A stretch of DNA of 64,000 nt from Massilia sp. ZL223 (GTDB taxonomy: Bacteria; Pseudomonadota; Gammaproteobacteria; Burkholderiales; Burkholderiaceae_D), in the NCBI RefSeq assembly GCF_018119395.1, contig NZ_JAGPWD010000004.1, forward strand, positions 174,162-238,161, given 5' to 3'. Under the pieces are notes generated by a model, which saw only the letters and a list, made by a program, of their open reading frames with translations, ran no database searches and was not told where the DNA came from. The position numbers and the translations under genes were made by a program. This document shows positions 10,950-19,459 of this stretch, piece after piece (positions within the stretch are counted from its first letter, which is position 1; each line of letters starts with the position of its first letter).

Positions 10950-11528
10950 TTATGCGGCGAGCAGCAGCGACAGCTGCAAGGTGGTGCCTTCCGCCGGATT
11001 CTGCTTGAAGCCGCTCTTGGCGAAACGGTGCCAGCGGCCGGTCACATAGCTCACCAGGAGGCCGGCGCGCGCGGCGACATCGGCTTCCTGGCCGTGGCCC
11101 TGGGTGACGGCCACGCGCAGCGCCTGCTTGAAGGCCAGCTCGATCTTGTCGTAGAACTGGTTCATGCGCGCCTGCAGGCGCTCGTCTTCGCCCACCAGCG
11201 CGTCGCCGATCAGCACGCGCGTCATGCCCGGATTGCTGGCGGCGAAGCCGAGCAGCATCTGCAGGATGGCGTGGGCCTGCTCGACGCCGCCTTCCTCGCG
11301 CTCGCTGATCTGGTTGATCAGGCCGAACACGGTGGACTCGATGAATTCGATCAGGCCCTCGTACATTTGCGCCTTGCTGGCGAAATGGCGGTACAGCGCC
11401 GCTTCCGACACCGACAGGCGCGCCGCCAGGGCCGCCGTGGTGATCTTTTCTCCCTTCGGCTGCTCGAGCATCGAGGCCAGGGCCTGGAGGATTTGCAGCT
11501 TGCGCTGGCCTGGCTTGGTGCTTGCCAT
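10950..11528 (-). CDS. slmA: Nucleoid occlusion factor, TetR family
   Basis: 192 residues. The N-terminal helix-turn-helix (TTAALAARLSVSEAALYRHF) and the segment ASKAQMYEGLIEFIE are typical of SlmA, a TetR-fold protein that binds sites on the chromosome and blocks FtsZ assembly over unsegregated DNA. An AGGGAA ribosome site precedes the ATG. It lies between the HAD nucleotidase gene and pabBC, an arrangement I recall near argB in related betaproteobacteria. It works alongside the Min system also present in this window. Confidence 0.93.
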   Translation of the reverse strand: MASTKPGQRKLQILQALASMLEQPKGEKITTAALAARLSVSEAALYRHFASKAQMYEGLIEFIESTVFGLINQISEREEGGVEQAHAILQMLLGFAASNPGMTRVLIGDALVGEDERLQARMNQFYDKIELAFKQALRVAVTQGHGQEADVAARAGLLVSYVTGRWHRFAKSGFKQNPAEGTTLQLSLLLAA

Positions 11529-11554
11529 GGATTCCCTAGTGATTGTTGTGATGT

Positions 11555-12286
11555 TTAGCGCAACCGGTGCAGGCGTGCAGGAAGTTGCCGTACGGATTTT
11601 ACTTTGACATCGACGTAACCGGGGCGTTTCAGGGTCCGCGGCAGCGGCGCGCGGCCAATCGGATCGCTCATGCGCAGGTATTGGGTGACCCAGACCGTGC
11701 GCAGGCCCAGCTGGCTGGCGCTTTTCAGGTTGGCCAGGGTGTCCTCGACCAGCACGCAGCGTTGCGCGGCCACGCCATGGCGGCGCAGCAGGCGGCGCAG
11801 CATCAGCTTCGAGGGCTTGGGACGCAGCTGGCCATGCACGTGCATGTTCTCGATCGCGATGTGATGGCTGAAGTGATTGTGCAGCTTCAGGCGGCGCACG
11901 ATCTCGGTCGAATAGCGGGTCGGCGCATTGGTGAGCAGGATCTTGCGGCCCGGCAGGCGGCGCAGCAGGCGCCCGAGACCGCGCTCGGCGCGCATCATGC
12001 GGTCCAGCGGGCCGATGTCGTGGGTCTCGTGCAGGAAGTCGGCGGCGCGCACCTTGTGGTGGCGGATCATGCCGAGCAGGGTGGCGCCATAGCGCTTCCA
12101 GTAGCCCAGTCGGGCGGCATCGACGGCCGCCTGGTTAGCGGGCATGCCGTTCTCGCCCAGTACGCGGGCGATATAGATGTTCATATTGGCGCTGATCGCC
12201 GGGAAGATGGCGTACGAGGCGTCGTGCAGCGTGTTGTCCAGGTCAAACAGCCAGACCGGCGCGCGGAGGGTCGTCGAAGTAGCCAC
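11555..12286 (-). CDS. Pyrimidine 5'-nucleotidase (HAD superfamily)
   Basis: 243 residues. HAD motif I is FDLDNTLHDAS (Asp nucleophile and Asp+2), motif II is LLTNAPTRY, and the later motif is the CVLVEDTLANLKSA acidic pair. Its length and cap region fit the SDT1/PHM8-like nucleotidases that dephosphorylate pyrimidine monophosphates. It is 26 bases upstream of slmA on the same strand and downstream of tRNA-Thr and argB. Substrate is inferred from family and gene context. Confidence 0.85.
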   Translation of the reverse strand: MATSTTLRAPVWLFDLDNTLHDASYAIFPAISANMNIYIARVLGENGMPANQAAVDAARLGYWKRYGATLLGMIRHHKVRAADFLHETHDIGPLDRMMRAERGLGRLLRRLPGRKILLTNAPTRYSTEIVRRLKLHNHFSHHIAIENMHVHGQLRPKPSKLMLRRLLRRHGVAAQRCVLVEDTLANLKSASQLGLRTVWVTQYLRMSDPIGRAPLPRTLKRPGYVDVKVKSVRQLPARLHRLR

Positions 12287-12382
12287 GATGTCAGCATGAA
12301 GCAGGATGGTTGCAACATGCGATTATAGCCATCCGGACGCGACTGCGCAGCGGGACAGATAAACGATGAGGGAAAGAAGAGA

Positions 12383-12457
<75 letters not shown>

Positions 12458-12492
12458 TGGTAGAAATTCGCGGCTTTTTCTGCCGCGAATGT

Positions 12493-13422
12493 TTAGTGCG
12501 ACCGGATCATAGTGCCAAAAGCCTGTTCCGTCAAGACTTCGAGCAGCAAACTGTGTTCGATACGGCCGTCGATGATGTGCACGGTATTGACGCCCGACTT
12601 CGCCGCGTCCAGCGCCGACGAGATTTTCGGCAGCATGCCGCCCGAAATCGTGCCGTCCGCGAACATCTCGTCGATCTCGCGCGCCGACAGGTCGGTGACC
12701 AGCTTGCCGTTCTTGTCCTGCACGCCGGCGATGTTGGTCATCATGATCAGCTTTTCGGCTTTCAGGATCTCGGCGATCTTGCCGGCGACGACGTCGGCGT
12801 TGATGTTGTAGGCCTGGCCGTCCTGGCCGAAACCGATCGGCGAAATGATCGGGATGAAGGCGTCGTCCTGCAGCGCCTTGACCACGGCCGGGTTGATCGC
12901 TTCGATCTCGCCGACGAAGCCGATGTCGAGGAACTCGCCCGGCTTGTCCTTGTCCGGCATCGCCATGCGGCGTGCGCGGATCAGGCCGCCGTCCTTGCCG
13001 GTCAGGCCCACGGCCTGGCCGCCGTAGTGGTTAATCAGCATCACGATGTCCTGCTGGACTTCGCCGCCCAGCACCCACTCGACCACTTCCATGGTCTCTT
13101 CGTCGGTGATGCGCATGCCCTGCACGAAGGTGCCCTGCTTGCCGATCTTCTTCAGCGCGTTGTCGATCTGCGGACCGCCGCCGTGTACCACGACCGGATT
13201 CATGCCGACCAGCTTGAGCAGGATGACGTCGCGCGCGAAGCCGTGCTTCAGGCGCTCGTCGGTCATGGCGTTGCCGCCGTATTTGATGACGATGGTCTTG
13301 CCGTGGAAATTACGGATGTACGGAAGCGCTTCGGCCAGAATTTGCGCCTTGATCTGAGGCGAGACCTTGGTCAGGTCACTGGTCTGGTCGTCGGTCTTCA
13401 AGCTGGTCAGATGAGCGTTCAT
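12493..13422 (-). CDS. argB: Acetylglutamate kinase
   Basis: 309 residues from the ATG at 13422 (MNAHLTSLK); an earlier in-frame start would add 13 residues and is not needed. It phosphorylates N-acetyl-L-glutamate in arginine biosynthesis. Visible motifs are the nucleotide/substrate loop [21 protein letters not shown], the [10 protein letters not shown] segment, [13 protein letters not shown] and the C-terminal [13 protein letters not shown]. Followed on the same strand by tRNA-Thr. Confidence 0.97.
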   Translation of the reverse strand: MNAHLTSLKTDDQTSDLTKVSPQIKAQILAEALPYIRNFHGKTIVIKYGGNAMTDERLKHGFARDVILLKLVGMNPVVVHGGGPQIDNALKKIGKQGTFVQGMRITDEETMEVVEWVLGGEVQQDIVMLINHYGGQAVGLTGKDGGLIRARRMAMPDKDKPGEFLDIGFVGEIEAINPAVVKALQDDAFIPIISPIGFGQDGQAYNINADVVAGKIAEILKAEKLIMMTNIAGVQDKNGKLVTDLSAREIDEMFADGTISGGMLPKISSALDAAKSGVNTVHIIDGRIEHSLLLEVLTEQAFGTMIRSH

Positions 13423-13602
13423 GGAGGGTCCGAAAATAATGTCGCGAGATTTTACAGGCAAAAGCCGTGCAATTAGCGTAAAACTTGTGCAGATTATAGG
13501 GCGTCTTGTTGTATTTTATGGCAGTCCGCTCCAGAGGCTCGCCACCGTGAATCCAGGTCTTTTCAAAAAATCAAGTGTTTTGTCCGTTGCAGGGGCAGCG
13601 CG

Positions 13603-13794
13603 ATGAGCGTCTGCACCCGCTGCGGCGCCGAATTCGGCTGCGCCATGGCCGACGGCGCGGCCGAGCCTTGCTGGTGCACCGCGCTGCCGCCCGCCGTCCC
13701 TGTTCCGCAGGAAGCCGCGGGCTGCTGGTGCCCGGCCTGCCTGCGCGCCCACATCGAGGCTGTCAGCCTGGCGCGCGAGCGTCAGGCCGGCTAG
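13603..13794 (+). CDS. Cysteine-rich CWC family protein
   Basis: 63 residues with eight cysteines in the family pattern: CTRCGAEFGC near the start, CWC in the middle and CWCPACL near the end, consistent with a small metal- (probably zinc-) binding fold. An AGGGG ribosome site precedes the ATG. The stop codon overlaps by four bases the stop of the convergent esterase gene. Function of the family is unknown. Confidence 0.8.
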   Translation: MSVCTRCGAEFGCAMADGAAEPCWCTALPPAVPVPQEAAGCWCPACLRAHIEAVSLARERQAG

Positions 13795-14810
13795 CGCCGG
13801 GTGCGGAAGAAGCGCAGCATTTCGCGGCTCGCGTCCGGTCCCCTGCCATCCGTATAGCTGCCGAGCGCATTTCCGCCGAACCAGGCATGGCCGGCGCCGT
13901 GCACCACCCAGTGCTCGGCGTGCACGGTGCCGTCGTGATGGCGGTGCACGGTGCGCGTATAGGCATGGCCGTCCGGCACCCGCCCCGGTTCCACCGCCGG
14001 CCGCCGCGGCAGGCCGCGCGCGACCTGGGCCACCAGTTCCTCGCCGTTCGACGGATGCACGGTCGTGTCCTGGTCGCCGTGGAAGACGATGATCGGCAGC
14101 GAACGGTCCGGAGCCTGGCTCCGGCGGAATTCTCCCTTCATCGCCGCCAGCGCCGAGGGCAGGTCGCTGGCCGAGGCGAAAGGCAGGCCCGAGTGCACGC
14201 CGACCGCCGCGTACAGCTCGGGATAGAGCGTGCCCATGATGGTCGCCATCGCGCCGCCGGCCGACAGGCCCGCCACGTAGACCTGGGAGGCATCGACCGC
14301 ATGGCGCGCCATGACGGCGTTCGTCATCCCGGCGATGATCGAGGGCTCCCCCTGGCCGCGCTGCTGGTCGATCTCGTTGAACCAGTTCCAGCAGCGCGAG
14401 GGATTGGCCTGCTTGCTCTGGGCCGGGTAGAGCACCAGGAAGGCCATCTCTTCGGCCAGTGCGTTCATGCCGGTGCCCTTGGCGAAATCCTCCGGATCCT
14501 GGGTACAGCCGTGCAGCATCACCAGCAGCGCTACCGGTTCCCCCGTGTAGCTGCTCGGCACGTACAGCTTGTAGTCGCGGCTGCCGGCCTCGTTGGCATA
14601 GCTGCCGTCGACGAACTTGCCCGGCAGTATATCCCGGCCCAGGAAGGGCGCAGGCATCGTCACCGCCATGTCGCGCATTGCCGCGCGCTGCATGGCGGTC
14701 GCATTCTTCATCGCCTCTTGAATCACGGCGCCCGTTCCTGCTGGTCCCTTGCGCATCAGTGTGCGGGTTGCGGCGCGCACCTGGGCAAGCAATCTCCTGT
14801 TCAGTTTCAT
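13791..14810 (-). CDS. PHB depolymerase/feruloyl-esterase-like alpha/beta hydrolase
   Basis: 339 residues from the ATG at 14810, which has a strong AGGAG ribosome site. The alpha/beta hydrolase fold is shown by the oxyanion segment MLHGCTQDPEDFA, the nucleophile elbow GLSAGGAMA, an Asp in FHGDQDTTVHP and the His in VVHGAGHAWFGG. Esterases of this type act on polyhydroxyalkanoate or plant-ester substrates. The N-terminal 60 residues are basic and lack a clear signal peptide, so intracellular action is possible. Exact substrate unknown. Confidence 0.88.
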   Translation of the reverse strand: MKLNRRLLAQVRAATRTLMRKGPAGTGAVIQEAMKNATAMQRAAMRDMAVTMPAPFLGRDILPGKFVDGSYANEAGSRDYKLYVPSSYTGEPVALLVMLHGCTQDPEDFAKGTGMNALAEEMAFLVLYPAQSKQANPSRCWNWFNEIDQQRGQGEPSIIAGMTNAVMARHAVDASQVYVAGLSAGGAMATIMGTLYPELYAAVGVHSGLPFASASDLPSALAAMKGEFRRSQAPDRSLPIIVFHGDQDTTVHPSNGEELVAQVARGLPRRPAVEPGRVPDGHAYTRTVHRHHDGTVHAEHWVVHGAGHAWFGGNALGSYTDGRGPDASREMLRFFRTRR

Positions 14811-14934
14811 GAGCTCTCCTTGTGCGGTGCATGAGATCAATCTCGGCCCGCAGGCTTACACGAACCTTTCAGGGTGTTGCCGGACGGCCCAAGCGAATCA
14901 GGCGCATCCCTCGTGCTTGCGTTACTCTAGGAAC

Positions 14935-15372
14935 ATGAATCCCAGCTTCCAACCTGGCCATCGCTTCGAATGGCAGTACACCGTGCCCGAGCGCGCTACC
15001 GTGCCCGAGCTTTACCACGATACCTTGTTTTGCAGAGAGATGCCGGACGTGTTGGCCACGGGCTATTTGGTCGGCATGATGGAACTTGCCTGCCTGCACG
15101 GGATGATGCCCTTCGTCGACTGGCCGCGTGAGCAGAGCCTGGGCACGATGGTGAGTTTCCAGCACCTGGCGCCGACGCCGCCCGGCATGACGCTCACCAT
15201 TCGCGGCGAAGTGCTGGAAGTCGAGGGACGGCGCGTGCGCTTCCGGGTCGAGGCCTGGGACGAGGTGGAAAAGGTGTGCGAAGGCACGCACGAGCGCTGC
15301 CTGATCGATACCGAACGCTTCGCGCAGAAGATGAAACTCAAGCAGGCCGCCTACGAGCAGCCTTCCACGTAA
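14935..15372 (+). CDS. Thioesterase-like hotdog-fold protein
   Basis: 145 residues from the ATG at 14935. The sequence (TVPELYHDTLFCREMPDVLATGYLVGMMELAC, seen in pieces) resembles single-hotdog thioesterases of the fluoroacetyl-CoA thioesterase group, including the central helix EMPDVLATG and the later GTHERCLID strand. It would hydrolyse an acyl-CoA of unknown identity. It ends inside the convergent secreted-protein gene by 22 bases. Confidence 0.75.
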   Translation: MNPSFQPGHRFEWQYTVPERATVPELYHDTLFCREMPDVLATGYLVGMMELACLHGMMPFVDWPREQSLGTMVSFQHLAPTPPGMTLTIRGEVLEVEGRRVRFRVEAWDEVEKVCEGTHERCLIDTERFAQKMKLKQAAYEQPST

Positions 15373-15824
15373 TCGACCGAGGGCTTGAGGCCGGCGCGGA
15401 CCCGCTTGAGCTTGTTCTTGCTGGTTTCGAAGATCAGCGACTTGCCTGTCCCTTTGCGCAGGATGAGGTATTTGCCATGCTCATCGTATTTGTGCGGCTC
15501 GACGCGGGCATGGGGATGGCGGCGCAGCACTTCTTCCGGCTGCATGGCTGCCGTCACACCTGCGCTGTTGGGCACGATGGTCCTGGCGTCGGCGCGCGTG
15601 ATGCGGCCTTGCTCGACCATGAAGCTGACGCGTGGATAGCGCTTGAAGCGCACGATCGAGCAGGCGGGATCGCGCGGCCTGAGCGTGGCGCGCTGGCCGA
15701 GGCGCTTCTCGGCCGTGGCCAGGCGGTCGCCGAAGCGGATCTTGCCGTAGCCGTCGGGACTGAGTGTTTGTGCATTGGCCGTGGCGCAGGTGAAGAGGGC
15801 GGCGAGCAGAAAACGCAGAGGCAT
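15351..15824 (-). CDS. Hypothetical secreted protein
   Basis: 157 residues with an N-terminal signal peptide (MPLRFLLAALFTCATANAQ). The mature part contains SPDGYGKIRFGDRLATAEKR and two Cys (DPACSIV and the C-terminal EGCS) that could form a disulfide. No family function recognised. The 3' end overlaps the convergent thioesterase gene by 22 bases. Confidence 0.75.
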   Translation of the reverse strand: MPLRFLLAALFTCATANAQTLSPDGYGKIRFGDRLATAEKRLGQRATLRPRDPACSIVRFKRYPRVSFMVEQGRITRADARTIVPNSAGVTAAMQPEEVLRRHPHARVEPHKYDEHGKYLILRKGTGKSLIFETSKNKLKRVRAGLKPSVDYVEGCS

Positions 15825-15943
15825 CGGAAGACCTTTCTGAGGCGTCGGGAAAACCAGTATAAAGCCGCGCCCGGCGAATCCGGCAGCCGCCGTCCGGACG
15901 CGCGATAATGCGGCTTCATCCTATTCGCTTTCATTCCCAGCGC

Positions 15944-16138
15944 ATGAACCAAGATTTGCCTAGTCCCGTCCCTTCGCCCTGCATCAACGTGTGCCAGATG
16001 GCGCCCGACACCGGCCTGTGCCGCGGCTGCCTGCGCACCATCGACGAAATCGTCGCCTGGGGCACGGCCAGCGAGGACACCAAGCGCGCCGTGTGGGCCG
16101 AGATCCGGCGCCGCGAAGCCGAGATCAAGTGGGACTGA
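15944..16138 (+). CDS. DUF1289 domain protein
   Basis: 64 residues from the ATG at 15944. The Fe-S-like cysteine pattern of DUF1289 is present: SPCINVCQM, then TGLCRGCLRTIDEI, followed by a Trp and a basic C-terminal helix (WAEIRRREAEIKWD). A GATAAT box lies about 35 bases upstream. The stop is one base from the GTG of the next gene, indicating co-translation. Function of the family is not known. Confidence 0.85.
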   Translation: MNQDLPSPVPSPCINVCQMAPDTGLCRGCLRTIDEIVAWGTASEDTKRAVWAEIRRREAEIKWD

Positions 16139-16139
16139 C

Positions 16140-17045
16140 GTGAACCTGCCGCCCGCCATCCGCATCCTGGAGCGTGGCTGGCTCTCGTCCAATAGCGTCC
16201 TCCTGCTCGGGCCGGAGGACGCGGCGCTGATCGACAGCGGCTATGCGACCCACGCCGGGCAGACCCTGGCGCTGGTGCGTGCTGCGCTCGATGGCCGCCC
16301 GCTTGACCTTCTGCTCAACACCCACCTGCATTCCGACCATTGTGGCGGCAATGCGCTGCTGCGCGCCGAACTCGGCTGTGAGGTCGCGATTCCCGCACTC
16401 GAGGCCGCCAAGGTCGCCGCCTGGGACGAGGACGCGCTCAGCTTCCGCGCCACCGGCCAGCAGTGCCCGCGCTTCGCTTTCGACGCCACGCTGGCGCCGG
16501 GAGACAGCCTGGTCCTGGCCGGCCTGCGCTGGGACGTGCTGGCCGCGCCCGGCCACGATCCCCATGCGTTGTTGTTTTTTTGTGCACAGGACGGCGTGCT
16601 GGTGGCCGGGGATGCTTTATGGGAAGATGGGTTCGGCGTGATCTTTCCCGAGCTGGCGGGCGAACCCGGCTTCGACGAGGTGGGCGCGACCCTCGACCTG
16701 ATCGCCGGCCTGGATGCGCGGGTGCTCATTCCCGGCCATGGCGCGGCCTTCACGGATGTGGCGGGCGCGCTGGCGCGGGCAAGGAAACGGCTCGACTACC
16801 TGCGCGCCGACCCGCTGCGCAATGCGCGCAACGCGGTCAAGGTGCTGCTCAAGTTCCTGCTGCTGGAGCGGCAGGCGATTTCCTTGGGGGCGCTGCCGGC
16901 CTTGCTGGCGTCCATTCCGCTGGTCGAGCGCGTGCGGCAGGAACAATTCGGCATGCCGCCCGAGGAATTGGCCCGCTGGGCCGCCGGGGCGCTGGTGCGC
17001 GCCGAGGCGGCGCGCGTGGACGAGGGCATGCTGCGCGACGTTTAG
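16140..17045 (+). CDS. Metallo-beta-lactamase fold hydrolase
   Basis: 301 residues beginning with GTG directly after the DUF1289 stop. The dinuclear metal site is intact: NTHLHSDHCGGN near residues 60-70, a His in AAPGHDPHA, an Asp in VAGDALWEDG and the last His in LIPGHGAAF. The C-terminal 80 residues are helical and resemble a lactonase/glyoxalase II-like tail. The substrate (thioester, lactone or phosphoester) is not clear. Confidence 0.9.
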   Translation: MNLPPAIRILERGWLSSNSVLLLGPEDAALIDSGYATHAGQTLALVRAALDGRPLDLLLNTHLHSDHCGGNALLRAELGCEVAIPALEAAKVAAWDEDALSFRATGQQCPRFAFDATLAPGDSLVLAGLRWDVLAAPGHDPHALLFFCAQDGVLVAGDALWEDGFGVIFPELAGEPGFDEVGATLDLIAGLDARVLIPGHGAAFTDVAGALARARKRLDYLRADPLRNARNAVKVLLKFLLLERQAISLGALPALLASIPLVERVRQEQFGMPPEELARWAAGALVRAEAARVDEGMLRDV

Positions 17046-17082
17046 AGTCGAAGTTCTAGCACGGTCGTTCTTTTTTCGCGGC

Positions 17083-17088
17083 TATAAT
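17083..17088 (+). promoter_or_regulatory. Possible promoter -10 box for the nitronate monooxygenase gene
   Basis: A perfect TATAAT, 39 bases before the ATG at 17128, follows a T-rich stretch. A good -35 hexamer at normal spacing is not evident. Confidence 0.45.
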
Positions 17089-17127
17089 GCCTGAGGATTC
17101 CGATCAACCGACCACCGAGAGCCATCC

Positions 17128-18081
17128 ATGACGATGCCCCCCGTGCTGCAAAACCTGTCCCTTCCCGTCATCGCCTCGCCGATGTTCATCGCCAGCGGCC
17201 CCGCGCTGGTGGCGGCCCAGTGCAAGGCCGGCATCGTCGGCTCCTTCCCGGCGCTCAACGCGCGCCCGGCCGAGCTGCTCGACACCTGGCTGACGGACCT
17301 GCAGCGCGAGCTGGCCGATTACCAGGAAGCGAACCCGGGCGCCAGGGTCGGCCCGATCGCGGTCAACCAGATCGTGCACCAGTCGAACGACCGCCTGGCG
17401 CATGACGTCGAGGTGTGCGTGAAGCACCAGGTGCCGATCATCATCTCCTCGCTGCGCGCGCCGCCGAAGGAGATGCTGGACGCGGTGCACAGCTACGGCG
17501 GCATCGTGCTGCACGACGTGGTGTCGATCCGCCACGCCGAGAAGGCGCTGGAAGCGGGCGTGGACGGCCTGATCCTGGTCGCGGCCGGCGCCGGCGGCCA
17601 CGCGGGCGCGCTGTCGCCGTTCGCGCTGGTGGGCGAGGTGCGCAAGTTCTTCAATGGTCCGGTGGCGCTGTCGGGCTCGATCGCGACCGGCGATGCGATC
17701 CTGGCCGCGCAGGCGATGGGCGCGGACTTCGCGTACATCGGTTCGCGCTGGCTGGCGACCAGGGAGTCGAACGTCACCGACGCCTACCGTGAGGCGATCG
17801 TCACCTCGAGCGCGGCGGATGTGGTGTACACCAACCTGTTCACGGGCGTGCACGGCAACTACCTGAAGAAGTCGATCGTGGCGGCGGGGCTGGATCCGGA
17901 GAACCTGCCGGAATCGGACAAGAGCAAGATGAGCTTCGGCTCGGGCAGCGCCAAGGCCTGGCGCGATATCTGGGGCGCGGGGCAGGGCGTGGGCTTAATG
18001 GACGACGTGCCGACCGTCGCGGAGATGGTGGAGCGCTTGAAGAGGGAATACATGGCTGCGCGGGCGCGGCTGGCGCTGTAA
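17128..18081 (+). CDS. Nitronate monooxygenase / 2-nitropropane dioxygenase family
   Basis: 317 residues. FMN-dependent TIM barrel: SPMFIASGPALVAAQ at the N-terminus, ILVAAGAGGHAGALSPFALV with the proposed catalytic His, and phosphate-binding segments GSIATGDAIL and GADFAYIGSRWLATRES. The family oxidises alkyl nitronates to carbonyl compounds, though native substrates are often unknown. The gene stands alone after a TATAAT box and is followed by a REP pair. Confidence 0.92.
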   Translation: MTMPPVLQNLSLPVIASPMFIASGPALVAAQCKAGIVGSFPALNARPAELLDTWLTDLQRELADYQEANPGARVGPIAVNQIVHQSNDRLAHDVEVCVKHQVPIIISSLRAPPKEMLDAVHSYGGIVLHDVVSIRHAEKALEAGVDGLILVAAGAGGHAGALSPFALVGEVRKFFNGPVALSGSIATGDAILAAQAMGADFAYIGSRWLATRESNVTDAYREAIVTSSAADVVYTNLFTGVHGNYLKKSIVAAGLDPENLPESDKSKMSFGSGSAKAWRDIWGAGQGVGLMDDVPTVAEMVERLKREYMAARARLAL

Positions 18082-18106
18082 GCCAACAACCTCTAGCCTC
18101 AAAACC

Positions 18107-18210
18107 GTCATTCCTGCCACTGGCAGCAATGACTCCCGGCGAAGGCCGGGATCCAAGTCCGTTGCGCAGCCACTGAGCATGCAAGACTTGGGTCCCGGCC
18201 TTCGCCGGGA
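18107..18210. repeat. Inverted pair of REP elements (REPIN-like)
   Basis: The first element (18107-18158, plus) has a 27-base palindrome GTCATT..AATGAC with loop ACT, then the hairpin TCCCGGC-GAAG-GCCGGGA and TCCAAGT. The second (18186-18210, minus) is ACTTGGG followed by the same hairpin read from the other strand (loop CTTC). They face each other across a 27-base spacer and could form one long cruciform. Other copies are at 26701-26745 and 53214-53251. Confidence 0.85.
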
Positions 18211-18233
18211 CGACGTTTACGCGCAGCGGGTTT

Positions 18234-18839
18234 TTATCCGGGCTGCTTGAGGTCTTCCTGCCGGATAATCCACAGCCCCGGCAGATTCCTCCAATACCCG
18301 TAGACATCCATCCCGAACCCCACGACAAAATCGTTCGGCACCGTCAGCCCCACCAGGTCCGCCTGGATCGGCTTCTTGCGCCCCAGGTCCTTGTCGGCGA
18401 ACACCGCCACGATCACCTCGGCCGCGCCCATGTCGAGCAGGCGCTGCTTCACGTGGGCCAGGGTCTCGCCTTCGTCGAGGATGTCGTCGACCACCACGAT
18501 GGTGCGGCCGGCCACGTTCTGGCGCGGGATCACCTTCCACACGATCTGCCCGCCCCTGTCCTCGTCGCCGTAGCGGCTCACGTGGATGTAGTCGAACTCG
18601 AGCGGGAAGTCGAGCTGGGGCAGCAGGTGGCCGGTGAATACCACCGCGCCGCCCATCACGCCCAGCACCAGCGGGAAGGCGGGATCGCCATCCTTGCCGA
18701 AGCGTTCGTTGAGCCGGTCGGCGACATGCCGCACTGCGGCCTGGACTTGTTCCGCATTGACGATCTCGCGCGCATTGGCCAGCAGCGCACGCGCGCGCTC
18801 GTCATGGAACTCTGGCATAGGGATTTCTTGCATGGTCAT
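18234..18839 (-). CDS. hpt: Hypoxanthine-guanine phosphoribosyltransferase
   Basis: 201 residues. The PRPP-binding motif TIVVVDDILDEGETL, the flexible loop region HVSRYGDED and the purine-contact region near FVVGFGMDVYGYWRNLPGL identify a type I phosphoribosyltransferase that salvages hypoxanthine and guanine. An alternative start at Met8 (MPEFHD) is possible. The REP pair lies just past its 3' end. Confidence 0.9.
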   Translation of the reverse strand: MTMQEIPMPEFHDERARALLANAREIVNAEQVQAAVRHVADRLNERFGKDGDPAFPLVLGVMGGAVVFTGHLLPQLDFPLEFDYIHVSRYGDEDRGGQIVWKVIPRQNVAGRTIVVVDDILDEGETLAHVKQRLLDMGAAEVIVAVFADKDLGRKKPIQADLVGLTVPNDFVVGFGMDVYGYWRNLPGLWIIRQEDLKQPG

Positions 18840-18912
18840 ACAGGTCTAGTGGTGGCCGGGCCATTATGCGCCAAGCCCGGCGGAGGCGGTGTTCCGCTTG
18901 GAACAGGTCCGG

Positions 18913-19278
18913 TCAGGAGGCGTTATTGCGCAGTTCGTTAATCTCTTGCTGCAGCTTGCGCGTCAGCTTGGCGAACACCAGCTCGTAGGAACGGCGCAGC
19001 AGCGCGGCCGCTTCCCCGTCATCCATCGAGGCGTCGCCCGCCACATACACCCACTTGTGGCGCGCCAGGTAGGGCGCGGGAATGATCCCCGGACGGTCGG
19101 TCAGTTCCAGGAAGCGGTCGTCTTCGACCTTGAAGCTGAAACCCTCGGCGGGCGAGCTGGCATTGGTGGCGGCGAACATCTTGCCGCCGACCGAGAACAC
19201 GATGTCGTGGTCCCACTTGATGTCCTCGGTACAGCCGGGGAAGCTCCGGCATACGTCCTTGGCCGCTTCGAAATCCAT
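18913..19278 (-). CDS. MmcQ/YjbR family protein
   Basis: 121 residues. Family features are CRSFPGCTEDIKWDHDIVF near the N-terminus, FSFKVEDDRFLELTDRPG in the middle and the ARHKWVYV strand. The YjbR fold is described as having a double-wing DNA-binding-like architecture, but no function is established. It is 73 bases upstream of hpt on the same strand. Confidence 0.88.
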   Translation of the reverse strand: MDFEAAKDVCRSFPGCTEDIKWDHDIVFSVGGKMFAATNASSPAEGFSFKVEDDRFLELTDRPGIIPAPYLARHKWVYVAGDASMDDGEAAALLRRSYELVFAKLTRKLQQEINELRNNAS

Positions 19279-19459
19279 GTGCGTCTCCTGTTGCTGCCGG
19301 CGTCATGGCGCCAGTCTCGTGATGGTTTGAGCCATCATCTTAACCCCTCGCGGCCGGATTCCAAGGATTTTGATGTCTTGGCGCAATAATCCGTCGCGCC
19401 ACGTTCCGGGAATTGCGGCGTATCATACGTGCTTGGAAAACAACCCGATTCTCCGACCC